From: Prionace glauca
Lineage: Eukaryota; Chordata; Chondrichthyes; Carcharhiniformes; Carcharhinidae
Direction: 5' to 3'
NCBI GenBank assembly: GCA_037974335.1
Contig: CM075760.1
Span: forward strand, 48,504,138-48,568,137
DNA length: 64,000 bases
The translations under genes and the position numbers were made by a program. The notes under the pieces are model-generated. The model did no database searches. It was not told the DNA's origin and saw only the letters and a program-made list of their open reading frames with translations. Shown piece after piece: positions 50,610 through 61,980 of the stretch (positions are counted from its first letter, which is position 1; the number at the start of each line of letters is the position of its first letter).

Positions 50610-52799
50610 ATGTGTCATGTGGCGAACAGTGACCACAAGTCCGTCTACTTTAGGATAAAAATGGAAAGGGACGAGTGCCGTCCGAATGGGAGTGTGCTGA
50701 ACTGGGGAAAGGCGAGCTATGGCAGGATTAGGAGGGAGCTGCAGCAAACTGATTGGGAGGGACTGTTAGCTGGCAAGTCCACGGTTGGCAAGTGGGAGGC
50801 ATTTAGGGACAAAATGAAATGGTTGCAGGGGAGGTATGTTCCGGTTAAGCGAAAGGATGGGAAAGGAAGGATTAGACAGCCATGGATTACGGAGGATATT
50901 GAAGACTTGGTCAGGAAGAAGAGGGAGGCGTATGTTAGGTCAAAACAAATGGGTACGGAGAGTGCGCTGGAAGAATACAGCGAGAGTAGGAGGGAGCTAA
51001 AAAGGGGAATTAGAAGGGCGAAGAGAGGGCATGAGATGGCTTTGGCTGGTAGGATTAAGGAAAATCCAAAGGCATTTTATTCCTATATCAGAGGCAATAG
51101 AGTAGTTAGAGGGAAAATTGGTCCTCTTAGGGACAAGAGTGGTGAGTTGTGTATTGAGTCGGAGGGGATGGGGGAGCTCCTGAATGAATACTTTGCGTCG
51201 GTATTCACAAAGGAGAGGGATTCGGAATCGTGTGGTCTCTTGGAGGGAGTGGAGGTTTATTTGCAGGATATAGTTATTACGAGAGAGGAAGTGCTAGGGC
51301 TTTTAGGTAGCGTAAGGTCGGATAAAGCTCCGGGGCCTGATGGTATTTATCCCAGGCTGCTTAGGGAGGCGAAAGATGAAATTGCTGGGCCTCTGGCGCA
51401 AATCTTTGTCTCTTCTTTGGACACAGGTGAAGTCCCAGAAGACTGGAGGGTAGCAAATGTGGTCCCGTTGTTCAAAAAAGGTAGTAGGGATAACCCTGGG
51501 AATTATAGACTGGTGAGTTTGACGTCGGTGGTAGGGAAGTTAATGGAAAAAATACTTAAAGGTAGGATGTATGAGCATTTGGAGCGTTGCGATCTGATTA
51601 GGGATACGCAACATGGCTTTGTTAGAGGGAGGTCTTGCCTTACGAATCTGGTGGAATTCTTTGAGGAGGTGACAAAAACGGTTGACGATGGGAAAACCGT
51701 TGATGTCATCTATATGGATTTCAGTAAGGCGTTTGACAAAGTCCCTCACAGTAGGCTGGTAGAAAAGGTTAAGGCGCATGGGATACGAGGCAAGGTAGCT
51801 AAGTGGATTGAGAACTGGCTGGGAAATAGGAGACAGAGGGTAGCTGTGGAGGGGACCTTGTCGGGCTGGAGGCCAGTGACCAGTGGTGTGCCACAGGGCT
51901 CAGTACTGGGACCTCTCCTCTTTGTAGTCTACATAAATGACTTGGAAGAGGGCGTAGGTGGTGTGATTAGCAAGTTTGCTGATGACACCAAGATGGCAGG
52001 GTTGGCGGGTACGGAACTGGATTGTCAGGTGATACAACAGGATATAGATAGGTTGGTGCAGTGGGCAGATAGGTGGCAGATGGCATTTAATCCTGACAAA
52101 TGCGAGGTGATGCATTTTGGACGGAATAATGCAGAGAGGAGCTATGTGATTAAAGGGAGGCCGGTTAGGAGTATAGCCATACAGAGGGACCTGGGAGTGC
52201 AGGTTCACAAATCCATGAAGGTTGCATCACAAGTGGAGAATGTTGTTAGGAAGGCTTATGGGATGTTGGCCTTTATAGGAAGGGGCATAGAGTATAAAAG
52301 CTGCTGTCTAATGCTTCAGTTGTACAGAACATTGGTTAGACCGCATTTGGAGTACTGCATCCAGTTCTGGTCACCTTACTACCGGAAGGACGTGGAGTCT
52401 CTGGAAAGGGTGCAGAGGAGGTTTACCAGGATGTTGCCTGGCATGGGGGGACTGGGTTATGAGGAGAGGTTGAAGAAACTGGGACTATTCTCCTTGGAAA
52501 GGCGGAGATTGAGAGGGGACATGATAGAAGCATATAAGATAATGAAGGGAATGGATAGAGTTAATAGTGAGAGACTGCTCCCTAGACTGGATACGAACAC
52601 GAGAGGTCATCATTTAAGGGTGAGGGGGGAGAGGTATAATTTGGAGGTGAGAAGAAGGTTCTTTACGCAGAGAGTTGTGGGGGTCTGGAACGCGCTACCG
52701 AGTAGGGTGGTGGAGGCAGGAATGTTGGACTCGTTTAAGATGCAGTTAGATAGGTACATGAGTGAAACGAGAATGGAGGGATATGGTAGGGGATATTAA
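50610..52799 (+). CDS. CR1-C ORF2, copy 2 (reverse transcriptase intact)
   Basis: The LINE sequence begins within the endonuclease domain (HVANSDHKSVYFRIKMERDE) and the frame stays open to ...MEGYGRGY-stop. All reverse transcriptase motifs are present: APGPDGIYPRLL, YMDFSKAFDKVPH, GVPQGSVLGPLLF, FADDTKMAG. The frame has GYEERLKK where copy 1 has a stop. The endonuclease is almost wholly missing, so the copy cannot be autonomous. The ATG used here lies in the target sequence and is in frame by chance. Confidence 0.75.
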   Translation: MCHVANSDHKSVYFRIKMERDECRPNGSVLNWGKASYGRIRRELQQTDWEGLLAGKSTVGKWEAFRDKMKWLQGRYVPVKRKDGKGRIRQPWITEDIEDLVRKKREAYVRSKQMGTESALEEYSESRRELKRGIRRAKRGHEMALAGRIKENPKAFYSYIRGNRVVRGKIGPLRDKSGELCIESEGMGELLNEYFASVFTKERDSESCGLLEGVEVYLQDIVITREEVLGLLGSVRSDKAPGPDGIYPRLLREAKDEIAGPLAQIFVSSLDTGEVPEDWRVANVVPLFKKGSRDNPGNYRLVSLTSVVGKLMEKILKGRMYEHLERCDLIRDTQHGFVRGRSCLTNLVEFFEEVTKTVDDGKTVDVIYMDFSKAFDKVPHSRLVEKVKAHGIRGKVAKWIENWLGNRRQRVAVEGTLSGWRPVTSGVPQGSVLGPLLFVVYINDLEEGVGGVISKFADDTKMAGLAGTELDCQVIQQDIDRLVQWADRWQMAFNPDKCEVMHFGRNNAERSYVIKGRPVRSIAIQRDLGVQVHKSMKVASQVENVVRKAYGMLAFIGRGIEYKSCCLMLQLYRTLVRPHLEYCIQFWSPYYRKDVESLERVQRRFTRMLPGMGGLGYEERLKKLGLFSLERRRLRGDMIEAYKIMKGMDRVNSERLLPRLDTNTRGHHLRVRGERYNLEVRRRFFTQRVVGVWNALPSRVVEAGMLDSFKMQLDRYMSETRMEGYGRGY

Positions 52800-53318
52800 A
52801 TAGGGTTAAACTTCGGGAGACACCGGAAAGGCAGACTGTAAGATTAATATTTTTGACTTTATTCCACAGGTGGAGGTCCACCTCGTGTCAAACGAGGGGC
52901 ATTCACACGGCGGGTCGTGCCTGGGCTGCTCTTGGAAGTTCCAGGAGTGGCCTAGTACTTCATGTCGGTGTGTGTGCTTGATCCTGGACCGGTAGAAGGC
53001 GCCGCAACAGCTCAGTGACTAGCACTGCTGGCTGTGCAGGCACATGGATTTGGGCCTGTGTCTGTGGGAGTTTGCGCATTCTCCCTGTGGTTGCGTGGGT
53101 TTCCTCCAGGCGCTCCGGTTTCCTCCCACACCCCAAAAATGTGCTCTCAGGCTAATCGGTTTTTACCAAATTGACACTATTTCTTCCCTGAATCTGACTG
53201 AGTAGGGTTCCATTCATAGATATGCAGGGTAGAATAGGTGTAGGGTGGTGTGGCGGCGCGGGCTCGTTGGGCCGAAGGGCCTGTTTCCCGTGCTGGATTG
53301 TTCTTTGTTCTTTGTGTG
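50618..53318 (+). mobile_element. CR1-C LINE, copy 2, 5'-truncated
   Basis: Nearly identical to copy 1 from tggcgaacagtgaccacaagtcc to the tail gattgttctttgttct, including the SINE-like 3' UTR. No certain target-site duplication. Confidence 0.85.
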
Positions 53319-53329
53319 GAATGTACAGA

Positions 53330-53760
53330 CTGAGGAACAATGAGTGGGGGCGGGGCTCCCGGATCCGCGCGCCTGAACCCGGATTGATTGCTATTGGCTG
53401 ATTCAGGCAGGGCGCCATTGTGTCGTCACGATGACTCAGAGGGGCGTTCCCAGCACACAGTGTCCCATTGGCAGCAATAGCACCGGTTACAGAAGCAAGA
53501 CACTGCGGATTGGACACCAGCTCAGCGCGGCTGGCGGTCAAAGCCCCGCCCACCGCCCCCTCATTGTCCACATGTGGCAGGTTGTCCAATGACAACGCGT
53601 GGAGGACCGGATGGACGCTGGTCCTCCAGCCAATCAGAGTCCGGCCCTTGTGTCAATGGCTGTGTGAAGCTTCCTTCATTGTTGTTGCTGCTGCTGCACT
53701 CTCTCTGAATGAAGACTGAGCTCCAGACGGACTCAAACCTCCTTCTGTCTCCAACATCTG
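53330..53760 (+). promoter_or_regulatory. CpG-rich promoter and first exon of ZNF unit 5
   Basis: gattgctattggctgattcagg (CCAAT) and a damaged CRE (tgtcgtcacg) match the plus side of the 19 kb cassette. Then gaggaccggatggacgctggtcctccagccaatcagag is the reverse complement of its minus side. The first exon ends ccaacatct at 53759 with donor GTGAGT and should join the acceptor at 54513-54514. Confidence 0.6.
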
Positions 53761-53811
53761 TGAGTAAAACACTTTCTTTTCTACCCCTTTCCATTTCTTT
53801 TCTAATTCATA

Positions 53812-54090
53812 AAATTGAATCCCTACAGTGCAGAAAGAGGCCATTCGGCCCATCAGGTCTGCACCGATCACAATCACATTCAGGCCTTATTCCTGTAACG
53901 CTACATACTTACCTTGCTAATCCTCCTGACACTAAGGGGCAATTTAACATGGCCAATCCATCTTGGATTGTGGGAGGAAACCGGAACACCAGAAGGAAAC
54001 CCACGCGGACATGGGGAGAATGTGCAAACTCCACACAGACAGTGACCGGAGCCAGGAATTGAACCGGGTCCCTTGTTTTGTGAGGAGTGC
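53812..54090 (-). mobile_element. SINE S1 in the first intron of ZNF unit 5
   Basis: ccctacagtgcagaaagaggccattcggcccatcagg at left, ggaattgaaccgggtcccttg at right. Confidence 0.8.
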
Positions 54091-54639
54091 TGAATTTTGG
54101 GCTTCAATTTTTACCTTCCAGGTCACCACTCGCTGCCAAAATAAAAATCCTACTCACATTCTTCATGTATCTGTAACCAGGTAATACAGTGTATTACATA
54201 CATCATCAGGCTATTCATTTACGTCCAAATGTAAAACTTTAATGTGGCTGTCAGCTTGAAGATTTTTAGCTCTCTGTGTACATGACAGGTAGCAGTGAGC
54301 ATAGATCTGTCAATCAGTCGCAATCAGCACCTTTAGGAGAATTGGGAGGGTGAATATTAGAAACAGCAGAGTGAGAATGGAGGGAGAGTGTGTGGATTGG
54401 AGATTACAGCTTTTGGGGAATGAGAGAGGAAAGAATGTTCAATAAAATCTAGAATTGGCCTCTAATTTCCTATTTTGTACTGACAAAAATAACTTCTGTC
54501 AACTCGTTTTACAGGATATTGAAAGAGGAATTACAGGTTGAAATCTCAAACACCACGTCTAGATCTGACAGAGTCATATTCCCTGGAACGTGAATACCGT
54601 CGGCCTTTGGCTCCAGAAGGAGAAATGATTGTCCGGTCT

Positions 54640-54865
54640 GTTGATTTGAAAAGATTTCAAATTTCAGTGTGATTGGAAAAGCACCAACACATTGTCACAG
54701 TTGAGTGAGAATGTTCCATTGCACTCACTAAAGAGCTTTAACCAGTTACACAGCCTGAATAACCATCTCATCATTCACAGCGGAGAGAGAGTCCACACAT
54801 GTTCTATGTGCGGATGAGGCTACAACTGATTGTCCACCCAAGAGAGAGGCAAGGACACCTGCATC
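54640..54865 (+). other. Relic fingers in the 5' UTR of ZNF unit 5
   Basis: gaatgttccattgcactcactaaagag, accagttacacagcctgaataacc, atgttctatgtgcggatgaggc: decayed finger sequence parallel to units 1 and 4. Confidence 0.6.
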
Positions 54866-55531
54866 ATGGAGAAACCATGGAAATGTGCAGACTGTGGGAA
54901 GAGATACAAAGCCCCATCTCTGCTGGAAGCTCATCGGCGCAGCCACACTGGAGAGAGGCCATTCACCTGCTCTCAGTGTGAGAAGGGATTCACTCAGTTA
55001 TCTGGCCTGCGGACGCACGAGCGAGTTCACACTGGGGAAAGGCCATACATTTGCTCTCAGTGTGGAAAGGGATTCACTTGGCCATCTGACCTGCGGACAC
55101 ACCAGCGAATTCACACAGGAGAGAAGCCGTTCACCTGCTCTCAGTGTGGAAAGGGATTCACGTGGTCCTCTGACCTGCGGACACACCAGCGAGTTCACAC
55201 TGGGGAAAGGCCATTCACCTGCTCTCAGTGTGGGAAAGGATTCGCTCGGTCATCTCACCTGCAGTCACACCAGCGAGTTCACACTGGGGAGAGGCCATAC
55301 ACTTGCTCTCAGTGTGGAAAGGGATTTACTCAGTCATCTGACCTGAAGAGACACCAGCAATTTCACACTGGGAAGAGACCGTTCACCTGCTCTCAGTGTG
55401 GGAAGGGATTTACTCAGTCATCTGACTTGCAGAGACACCAGCGAGTTCACACTGAGGACAGGCCGTTCAGCTTTGGGAACGGATTCAGAGCTTCATCTCA
55501 GTTGTTGAGACACCAACAAGTTCACAAGTGA
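54865..55531 (+). CDS. C2H2 zinc-finger protein (unit 5), 7 fingers plus one degenerate
   Basis: 221 residues from ATG at 54866 ([27 protein letters not shown]). Seven complete C2H2 fingers are followed by an eighth that has lost its cysteine pair ([21 protein letters not shown]). Fingers 3 and 4 are near-duplicates ([10 protein letters not shown] / [10 protein letters not shown]). In-frame sequence upstream starts only with TTG, so the ATG is preferred. Exon opens at 54515 after tttacag. Closest relative in the window is unit 1: same first finger, 5' UTR relics, acceptor and 3' flank. Predicted nuclear DNA-binding protein; no effector domain. Confidence 0.85.
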
Positions 55532-55599
55532 AACCAGGAGTGGGATTCTGCTGTTAATGTTTCTGGGTTCTCATTCTCTGAGCCTATGTAAAGTTTACA

Positions 55600-55905
55600 A
55601 AATGTGTGAACCACTTTATAAAGAACAGAATTTAACCATCCCTAACAAAAACTGATCAAATTAAAATAAATAGGTTGAGAACTATAACAAAATTAATAGA
55701 TGAAGTTTAAAGTTAAGTTTGTTTTATTGTTAGAGAAGTTTTTTTAAACTTGTGTAGTTGTGTGCCAATTTTTTTCTGCTCACTCCCGACCCCTTTAGAT
55801 TCTGTAGAAAAGTTAACCCTTTCAGCAGACAGTTCATTTGTTTCTAAATCGCCCGAAAACTCATGTGTATTTTAGTTTATAACTGAAGATTTATTGGGTT
55901 TGGTT
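55600..55905 (+). repeat. Segmental duplicate of the ZNF 3' flank (partner 23.0-23.4 kb)
   Basis: accatccctaacaaaaactgatcaaatt, ctgctcactcccgacccctttag, gtagaaaagttaaccctttcagcag. Confidence 0.65.
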
Positions 55906-55947
55906 AACATAGGCTTTTGACATTTTTAAAGTATAAGAAGTGAGAAG

Positions 55948-56265
55948 CCAATCGGATGGCATGGTTAACACTACTGCCTCACAGCACCAGGGATCTGGGT
56001 TCAATTCCTGATTCAGGTCAATGTCTGTGTGGAGTTTGCACATTCTCCCAGTGTCTGCGTGGGTTTCTTCCTGGTGCTTCAGTTTCCTCTCACAATCTAG
56101 AAATGTGCGGGTAAGGTTGATTGGCCATGCTAAATGAATCCTATTGTCAAGGGGATTAACAGGGTAAATATGTGGGGTTATGGGAATAGGGCCTGAGTGG
56201 GATTGTGGTCGGTGCAGAGTCGATGGGCCGAATGACCTCCTTCTGCACTGTAGTGATTCTATGTG
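55948..56265 (+). mobile_element. SINE S1, full length
   Basis: Head ggcatggttaacactactgcctcacagcacc, body, tail cgatgggccgaatgacctccttctgcactgtagtgattctatg. Confidence 0.85.
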
Positions 56266-56394
56266 TGTATTTGGAATTTGGTAGAGAGAGGTGGAGAGAT
56301 AGATGTTTGCAGAGAGATGTTGAGACCTGTTGGTTTTACAAGTTATCCACATTTTTGGAGCGGTCACTTCATGCCCTGGTCTGAGAGGGATGAA

Positions 56395-56538
56395 GAGAAG
56401 TCTGTTCAATTGTTGTCAGTTGGTGTATGACCTTAAGTCCAGGGTGCGTGGGGTCCTTGATTGTGCTGGCTGCTTTGCCGAGGCAGTGGGAAATGTAGAC
56501 AATGGATGGGAGGCTGGTTAACAAAGTGGGGTCCATGA
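56395..56538 (-). mobile_element. LINE F fragment
   Basis: cagggtgcgtggggtccttgattgtgctggctgctttgccgaggcagtggg. Confidence 0.65.
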
Positions 56539-56616
56539 GTGAATACACAGGAACCCTCTCCCATCCCACCCTCAATTGATTGAGGGTGGGATGGGAGAGG
56601 GTTCCTGTGTATTCAC
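56539..56616. repeat. Perfect 38-bp palindrome
   Basis: gtgaatacacaggaaccctc... (56539-56576) and its exact reverse complement (56579-56616) are separated only by tg. Pairing stops at both outer edges. The ORF frames on the two strands here mirror each other and are not genes. Confidence 0.95.
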
Positions 56617-56639
56617 AGCCTGTGTTTAGCCTCTGTGTA

Positions 56640-56940
56640 AACAATTTCTTCCTTGGATCCCTGCCTCACGTCTTCCCAAACCTTAAATCTGTTTCCCAAA
56701 TCCTTGCCCCATCGGCTAATGGGAACAGTTTTTCTTTGTTCACCTCGTTTCAATCTCTCATACAGCTCTATGAATTCTGCCCTCAACCTGCTTTATTGCA
56801 AGGAGAACAACCCTAAACTCGCCAACTAATCATGTCACTAAATTCCCTCATCCCTGTAGCCCTTCTGGTAAATCTCCTCTGCACCATCTCATCCTTATTC
56901 ACATCCCCCAGCCACACATCCTGTATTATATAATCCTGTA
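56640..56940 (-). mobile_element. LINE L fragment
   Basis: ccttaaatctgtttcccaaatccttgcccc, aggagaacaaccctaaactcgcc, ctggtaaatctcctctgcacc. Confidence 0.6.
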
Positions 56941-56984
56941 CGATACAAATTCTAATGCACAATATATAAATACTTATAGGCTAG

Positions 56985-57280
56985 CAGTCTGCATAAAGAT
57001 TGTCAGGCGGTCTGTGTCCCGGACAGGACACGGTGAGCATGGATCTGTTGATGAACATTAATCAGCACCTTCAGGAGCAGTGGGCGAAGTATATAATGGG
57101 CACAACAGAGTGAAAAAAGAGGGACAGAGTGACAGATGGAGATTCACAGCTTTGAAGGAAAGAGTGAGAAAATATTGTTCCGTCAAAGTTACAGGGTCAG
57201 GACCTGGGTGGGATTGCTCTCAGTGCAGGTTCGTTGGCCAAATGATCTCCTGTACTGTAGGGTTTCTTTGAACATTGCTG
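56985..57280 (+). other. ZNF intron relic and SINE S1 tail
   Basis: ggacaggacacggtgagcatggatctgttgatgaacattaatcagcacc matches the introns at 19.8 and 54.3 kb. At 57.19-57.28 kb is an S1 tail (gacctgggtgggattgctctcagtgcagg). Confidence 0.5.
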
Positions 57281-57434
57281 AATCATGCAATAACATTCAA
57301 ATTGTATTTGAATACGCATGATAACTTTGTCGTTAAATAGCTCAGATAGTAAGAACAGGTTTCACAAAATCACAAACATTTACCCCTCAGTATATTTGGC
57401 TCTAATTCCATAGTCCCACAACTTTCTGTATTCC

Positions 57435-58050
57435 CCAGGAGTAGAAATAAAGTGTTTTACTCAGATGTTGGCCAGAGGAGGAAGTTTTGAGTCTGTGTGT
57501 GAAGCTAAAAACAGAAGCTGTGCTGTTTCAAATCAAACTGCGGGATTTGGAGAAAATGATGGGAAGAGATTTTGCAAAGTCCCCTCCCCCACTCCCTCAG
57601 CTGGCAGCCCAGCACGTGAGCGCCGCTGAGCCGAGTTGTCCGGAGCAGGCGCAGTGCGGCTGCCGCCAGCGGTCGCTCTCGATGTCTTTTTGGAGCAGCC
57701 GGAGGGGGGAGGGGGAGATCACCGAGCGGCTTCTCCGCCAGCCGCTTGTGTGGAAACCTTGGCTCAAGGAGGGGGAGGGGAACAATGGGTGGGGGCGGGG
57801 CTCCCAGGTCCGCGCGCGCGGGCCTGCGCACTGGAACCCGAGAACGTCGCCGCGAAACAGTCTGATTCCTATTGGCTGATTCAGGCGGGGCTCCAGTTCC
57901 ACTGTGACGTCACATCCAGGAAGTTGTCCAATGAGCTTCAGAGTGAAACTTCCGCCTTTGTGCAACATCTGGGAGGAAATCAATGTCTCCCCCTTTCCAT
58001 TTCTATTCTCATTCTGGGGAAATTGGGGACATGCAGCCACTGAAGGGTAA
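57435..58050. promoter_or_regulatory. CpG-rich ZNF promoter cassette, duplicate of 19.0-19.6 kb
   Basis: Minus side: gtgttttactcagatgttgg, where the donor has lost two bases. Plus side: ctattggctgattcagg, perfect CRE TGACGTCA (57905-57912), gtccaatgagcttcagagtgaaac, first exon ending at 58046 with donor GTAAGG. The nearest plus-strand ZNF is unit 6, but that unit belongs to a different subfamily, so the exon may be an orphan. Confidence 0.55.
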
Positions 58051-58419
58051 GGAAGTGAATCCAGGCAGGCTGCAAACTCTGGAAAGGAAACAGACGAATA
58101 TCGGAATTAGGAGCAGGACTAGGCCCAGGTATCTTTTACTTTTTCTCTCAAAGATATCCTTTAGCTCTCTGTTTGACACATGTATTTACCTGGTTAATAG
58201 GATGGCCTCCTATCTAATGTTCACAATTAAAGTGTTTTCCCAAGAGATGGATGACGTTTAAAGGAATAGTAAATCAACTGAGGACAGAGATAGTGTGGTC
58301 ATATGGTATATACAAAATCTTTCATGATTCTCTAAAGTTCATTATAATTACTACTTGTCTTGAAATATATAGCAGCTTTGCTTTTTTTATATTTCCAGCC
58401 ACAGAGACACTGGCACAAA

Positions 58420-58600
58420 ATGAATCTATTTGGCAACTCCAATCCAGACCAACTCTCTGCAGAGAAAGTCAGTCAATTCCACACCCCTTTATGTCCCCAT
58501 TTCCTTGAAAGTTTTTCCTTCAAGTGTCCATCAAATTTCATTTTGAAATCACTGATCATCTCCAGTTACACCACGCTCATCAACAGCAAGTTCCAGGGCC
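58420..58600 (-). mobile_element. LINE L-like fragment
   Basis: tccacacccctttatgtccccatttcc, agtgtccatcaaatttcattttgaaatcac. Confidence 0.4.
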
Positions 58601-58604
58601 TAAA

Positions 58605-59215
58605 AAAATTCTTATGGTACCTTATGGTAAGGTTATATGTTATGGTAAGGTTATATAAGGCATTGGTGAGGCTGAATTTAGAGTATTGTGTACAGTTTTG
58701 GTCATCTACTTTCAGGAAGGATGTAAATAAGGTTGAAAGAGTGCAGAGAAGGTTCACAAGGATGTTGCTGGGACTTGAGAAGCTGAGTTACAGAGAGAGA
58801 TTGAATAGATTAGGACTTTATTCCCTGGAGCTTAGAAGAATGAGGGGAGATTTGATAGCGGTGTATAAGATTTTGATGGGTATGGATAGAGTGAATGCAA
58901 GCAGGCTTTTTCCACTGAGGCTCGGGGAGAAAAAAAACAGAGGACATGAGTTAAGGGGGAAAGGAGAAAAGTTGAAAGGGAATATTAGGGGGGGCTTCTT
59001 CATGCAGAGAGTGGTGGGAGTGTGGAATGAGCTGCCAGATAAAGTGGTAAATGCGGGGTTACTTTTAACATTTAAGAAAAACTTGGACGGGTTCATAGAT
59101 AAGGGGTGTGGAGGGATATGTTTCAAGTGCAAGTCAGTGGGACAAGGCAAAAAATGGTTCTGCACAGACATGAAGGGCCATAAGGCCTGTTTCTGAGCTG
59201 TTTTCTATGGTTCTT
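58605..59215 (+). mobile_element. CR1-like LINE I, 3' coding end
   Basis: Reads YKALVRLNLEYCVQFWSSTFRKDVNKVERVQRRFTRMLLGLEKLSYRERLNRLGLYSLELRRMRGDL to KGHKACF-stop, then a short tail ctgttttctatggttc. Frame intact over about 180 codons. Confidence 0.75.
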
Positions 59216-59935
59216 CACTAATCCTTATCCCTCCAATCACATAAGAGTGATGTATATTGCACACATTTATTATCCATTAAGTAATAGATATATGGGCCAT
59301 TTAGAACGCCATATCTGTACCTGACTCTCCAAATGAACATTATGACTGAATGACATTCTCCTGTGTTTTTTCTCCAGCTGGGAAATACAGAGAATTATGG
59401 TAAATTGAATCACCACCATGAATTCTAAGGGAGAAATTGCTGGTGATTTTATGAAGGCTGGTTTTATTGAAAGTAAAAAGCATCCCATCTATTATTGTCT
59501 GTCAATGCCTAAGTCATTTATGTTGCTTCTATTTTGATTTTTACATGAAACATTTTAAAAAGTGAAACCTCACTCATTTTATCCTTGGAATAGTCTGGTA
59601 ACGTGCTTCTTATAAGGTTATCAGTTGGCTTGGGACATAACAACAGAGATATATCCAGTGTTTAGGTATAATATTTATATTTCAGTAAAATAATTTATTT
59701 ATTATTTCCTTTTTTGTAATCTAATACAGCAGCTGTGTTATACATTTCCAGTCATAAACTCGACAGTTCAGAAGGAACTTGAGTCCATGATGACTTTCTG
59801 CAGATCAATCTAATCAACCCCATTCCCCTCTGCATCTCCATTAGTACAGCATTTTCATTTCCTTTGTGTGCAGATCTAATCTCATTTTGAAACCATTTGT
59901 CTCCTGTTCCATCATCCTCATAGACATCGAGTTCC
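59216..59935. other. No gene recognised; weak LINE L traces at right
   Basis: AT-rich to 59.75 kb. Then gatctaatctcattttgaaaccatttgtctcc resembles an antisense LINE L. Confidence 0.35.
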
Positions 59936-59936
59936 A

Positions 59937-60065
59937 TAGAAACAGAGAAAATAGGATTAGGAGTAGGCCGAAAGGAAGCCTGCTCTTCCATCCATCATGA
60001 TAATAGCCCACACCCCTAGATCCTTTGATCGCTTTTGCCTTTCAACTTTGTGTCTCTCTCCATAG
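59937..60065 (-). mobile_element. CR1-like LINE tail
   Basis: atagaaacagagaaaataggattaggagtaggcc, cacacccctagatcctttgatcgc. Confidence 0.6.
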
Positions 60066-60166
60066 ATAAAATAATGTTTGCCAGTTGCATGAGGAGAAAA
60101 TGAGGTCTTTTTCTGTTCTAAATCAATTTCACACCCTTTTAGGATTTGCCGTTGGTAAACAGAAAT

Positions 60167-60334
60167 CAAGCGTGATCTCAGACCTGATTGATTTGACCAA
60201 TTTATTGTAACCCGAATATCATTGTATTTTGAATATAGAGAAAAAAAGCACAAGCGTGATCTCAGACCTGATTGAGTTGACCAATTTATTGTAACCCGAA
60301 TATCATTGTATTTTGAATATAGAGAAAAAAAGCA
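60167..60334 (+). repeat. 84-bp tandem duplication upstream of ZNF unit 6
   Basis: Two copies starting caagcgtgatctcagacctgattg at 60167 and 60251, differing at one base by my count. The unit covers the start of the ZNF exon region (ccgaatatcattgtattttgaatatag). Confidence 0.9.
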
Positions 60335-60428
60335 CATTGGCGAGAAACTGTACACATGTTTTGTGTGTGGACAAGACTTCACCCAATCATTTGGCCTTTC
60401 AGAACATAATTGCAGTCACAACAGGGAG

Positions 60429-61012
60429 ATGGCGTGGAAATGTGAGGATTGTGGGAAGGGATTTGATTACCCATCCCATCTGGAGACTCATCGAAGGAGT
60501 CACACTGGGGAGAGACCATTCACCTGCTCTCAATGTGGGAAAGGATTCACTACCTCATCCCACCTGCTGAAACACCAGCGAATTCACACAGGGGAGAGAC
60601 CGTTTACATGTTCTGTGTGTGGGAAGGAATTCAATCAATCATCTAACCTAGCGATACACGAGCGAATTCATACTGAGGAGAGACCATTCACCTGCTCTCA
60701 GTGTGGGAAAGGATTCACTCAGTCATCCACGCTGCTAAATCACCAACGAGTTCACAGTGGGGAGAGGCCGTTCACCTGCTCCCAGTGTGGGAAGGGATTC
60801 ACTACCTCATCCATGCTGCTGAAGCACCAGCGAATTCACACTGGGAGAGGCCATTCACCTGCTCTGTGTGTGGAAAAGGATTCATTACCTCATGCACGAT
60901 GCTAAATCACCAGCGAACTCACACTGGGGAGAGGCCATTCACTTGCTCCCAGTGTGGGAAGGGATACATTACTTCATCCAGGCTGCTAAAACACCAGCAA
61001 ATTCACAACTAA
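60429..61012 (+). pseudogene. C2H2 zinc-finger gene (unit 6), one frameshift
   Basis: From ATG at 60429: [25 protein letters not shown] and four more complete fingers, then a one-base loss in the linker (cactgggagagg, near 60842) ends the protein after about 25 further residues (stop at 60905). Two more fingers in the shifted frame run to 61012 ([14 protein letters not shown]). An extra finger in frame upstream (YTCFVCGQDFTQSFGLSEHNCSH) is open but without ATG. A five-finger protein may still be made. Paralogue of unit 2. Confidence 0.75.
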
Positions 61013-61139
61013 CTATTGTGATTGGATTTTGCTGTTAATCGTATTCAGACTTAACCATTTTTGTTTGTGTCTGTTTCCGCTGAATTGAAAAATAACTCCA
61101 GCTGTGTAATAGATGTCAATATAATTGGCTTAGAAAGGG

Positions 61140-61350
61140 AGGATTTGGGGTCTGGACATTCACAAAACATTTGATCAGGATTGGATGGAGCCACACAATT
61201 TATTGTAATGTGAACAACAGAGAATTTTGAACATGGAAGGAAACAATATTGTTCACAACCACAGTCATATTCGGGAGGAACCGTGGAAACCGACTTTCAG
61301 AAGAAACTCAGTTACCCATCAGAGGAATCACAAAAGGCTGTACAGTGTAC
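61140..61350 (+). other. ZNF exon relic
   Basis: cacaatttattgtaatgtgaacaacagagaattttgaacatgg parallels the opening of units 2 and 6; agaaactcagttacccatcagagg recalls a first finger. No usable frame. Confidence 0.45.
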
Positions 61351-61364
61351 GGCAGGTAATTTAG

Positions 61365-61980
61365 AAAGTTAACATAATGTTATTGTTTATTGTGAGGGGA
61401 ATTGAATACAAAAGAGAGGTTATGCTTCAGCTATACAGAACACTGGATGTTTGGAATATTATTGAAGTATCTGTCTCCTTATTTGAAGAAGAATGTAAAT
61501 ATGCTAGAAGCAGTTCAGAGAAGGTCCACAAGACTAATAATGGAAATGGGAGGGTTGTCTTATGAGGAAAGATTGAATAGCCTGGGCTTGTATCTACTGG
61601 AGCTTAAAAGAGGAAGAGGCAGATTGAAATCTTTTTCAGTTCCTAAGGTATTTTCACAGGATAGATTTAGAGAGGATGTTTTCTCATGTGAGCGAATTTA
61701 ATACAAGGAATCATTATTGAAAAATAAATGTTGCCCAGTTGACACAAAGATGAGCAATAAATGTTTTCTCTCAAATGACAGTGTGTCTTTGGAACTCTCT
61801 TCCTCGAAAGACATTGGAAGCAGAGTCTTTGAATATTTTGAAGGCAGAGCTGGATAGATTCTTCATTAACGGGATAAAGGAATGTGGATTTGAGGTTACA
61901 ATCAGATCAACCAGGGTCTCACTGAGTGCTGGAGCAGGCTAGAGGGGCTGAGTAGCCTACTCCTGCTGCTACTTTATGTC
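61365..61980 (+). mobile_element. CR1-like LINE J, old 3' end
   Basis: Pieces read FIVRGIEYKREVMLQLYRTL and RRSTRLIMEMGGLSYEERLNSLGLY; tail ggctgagtagcctactcctgc. Several breaks. Confidence 0.65.
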
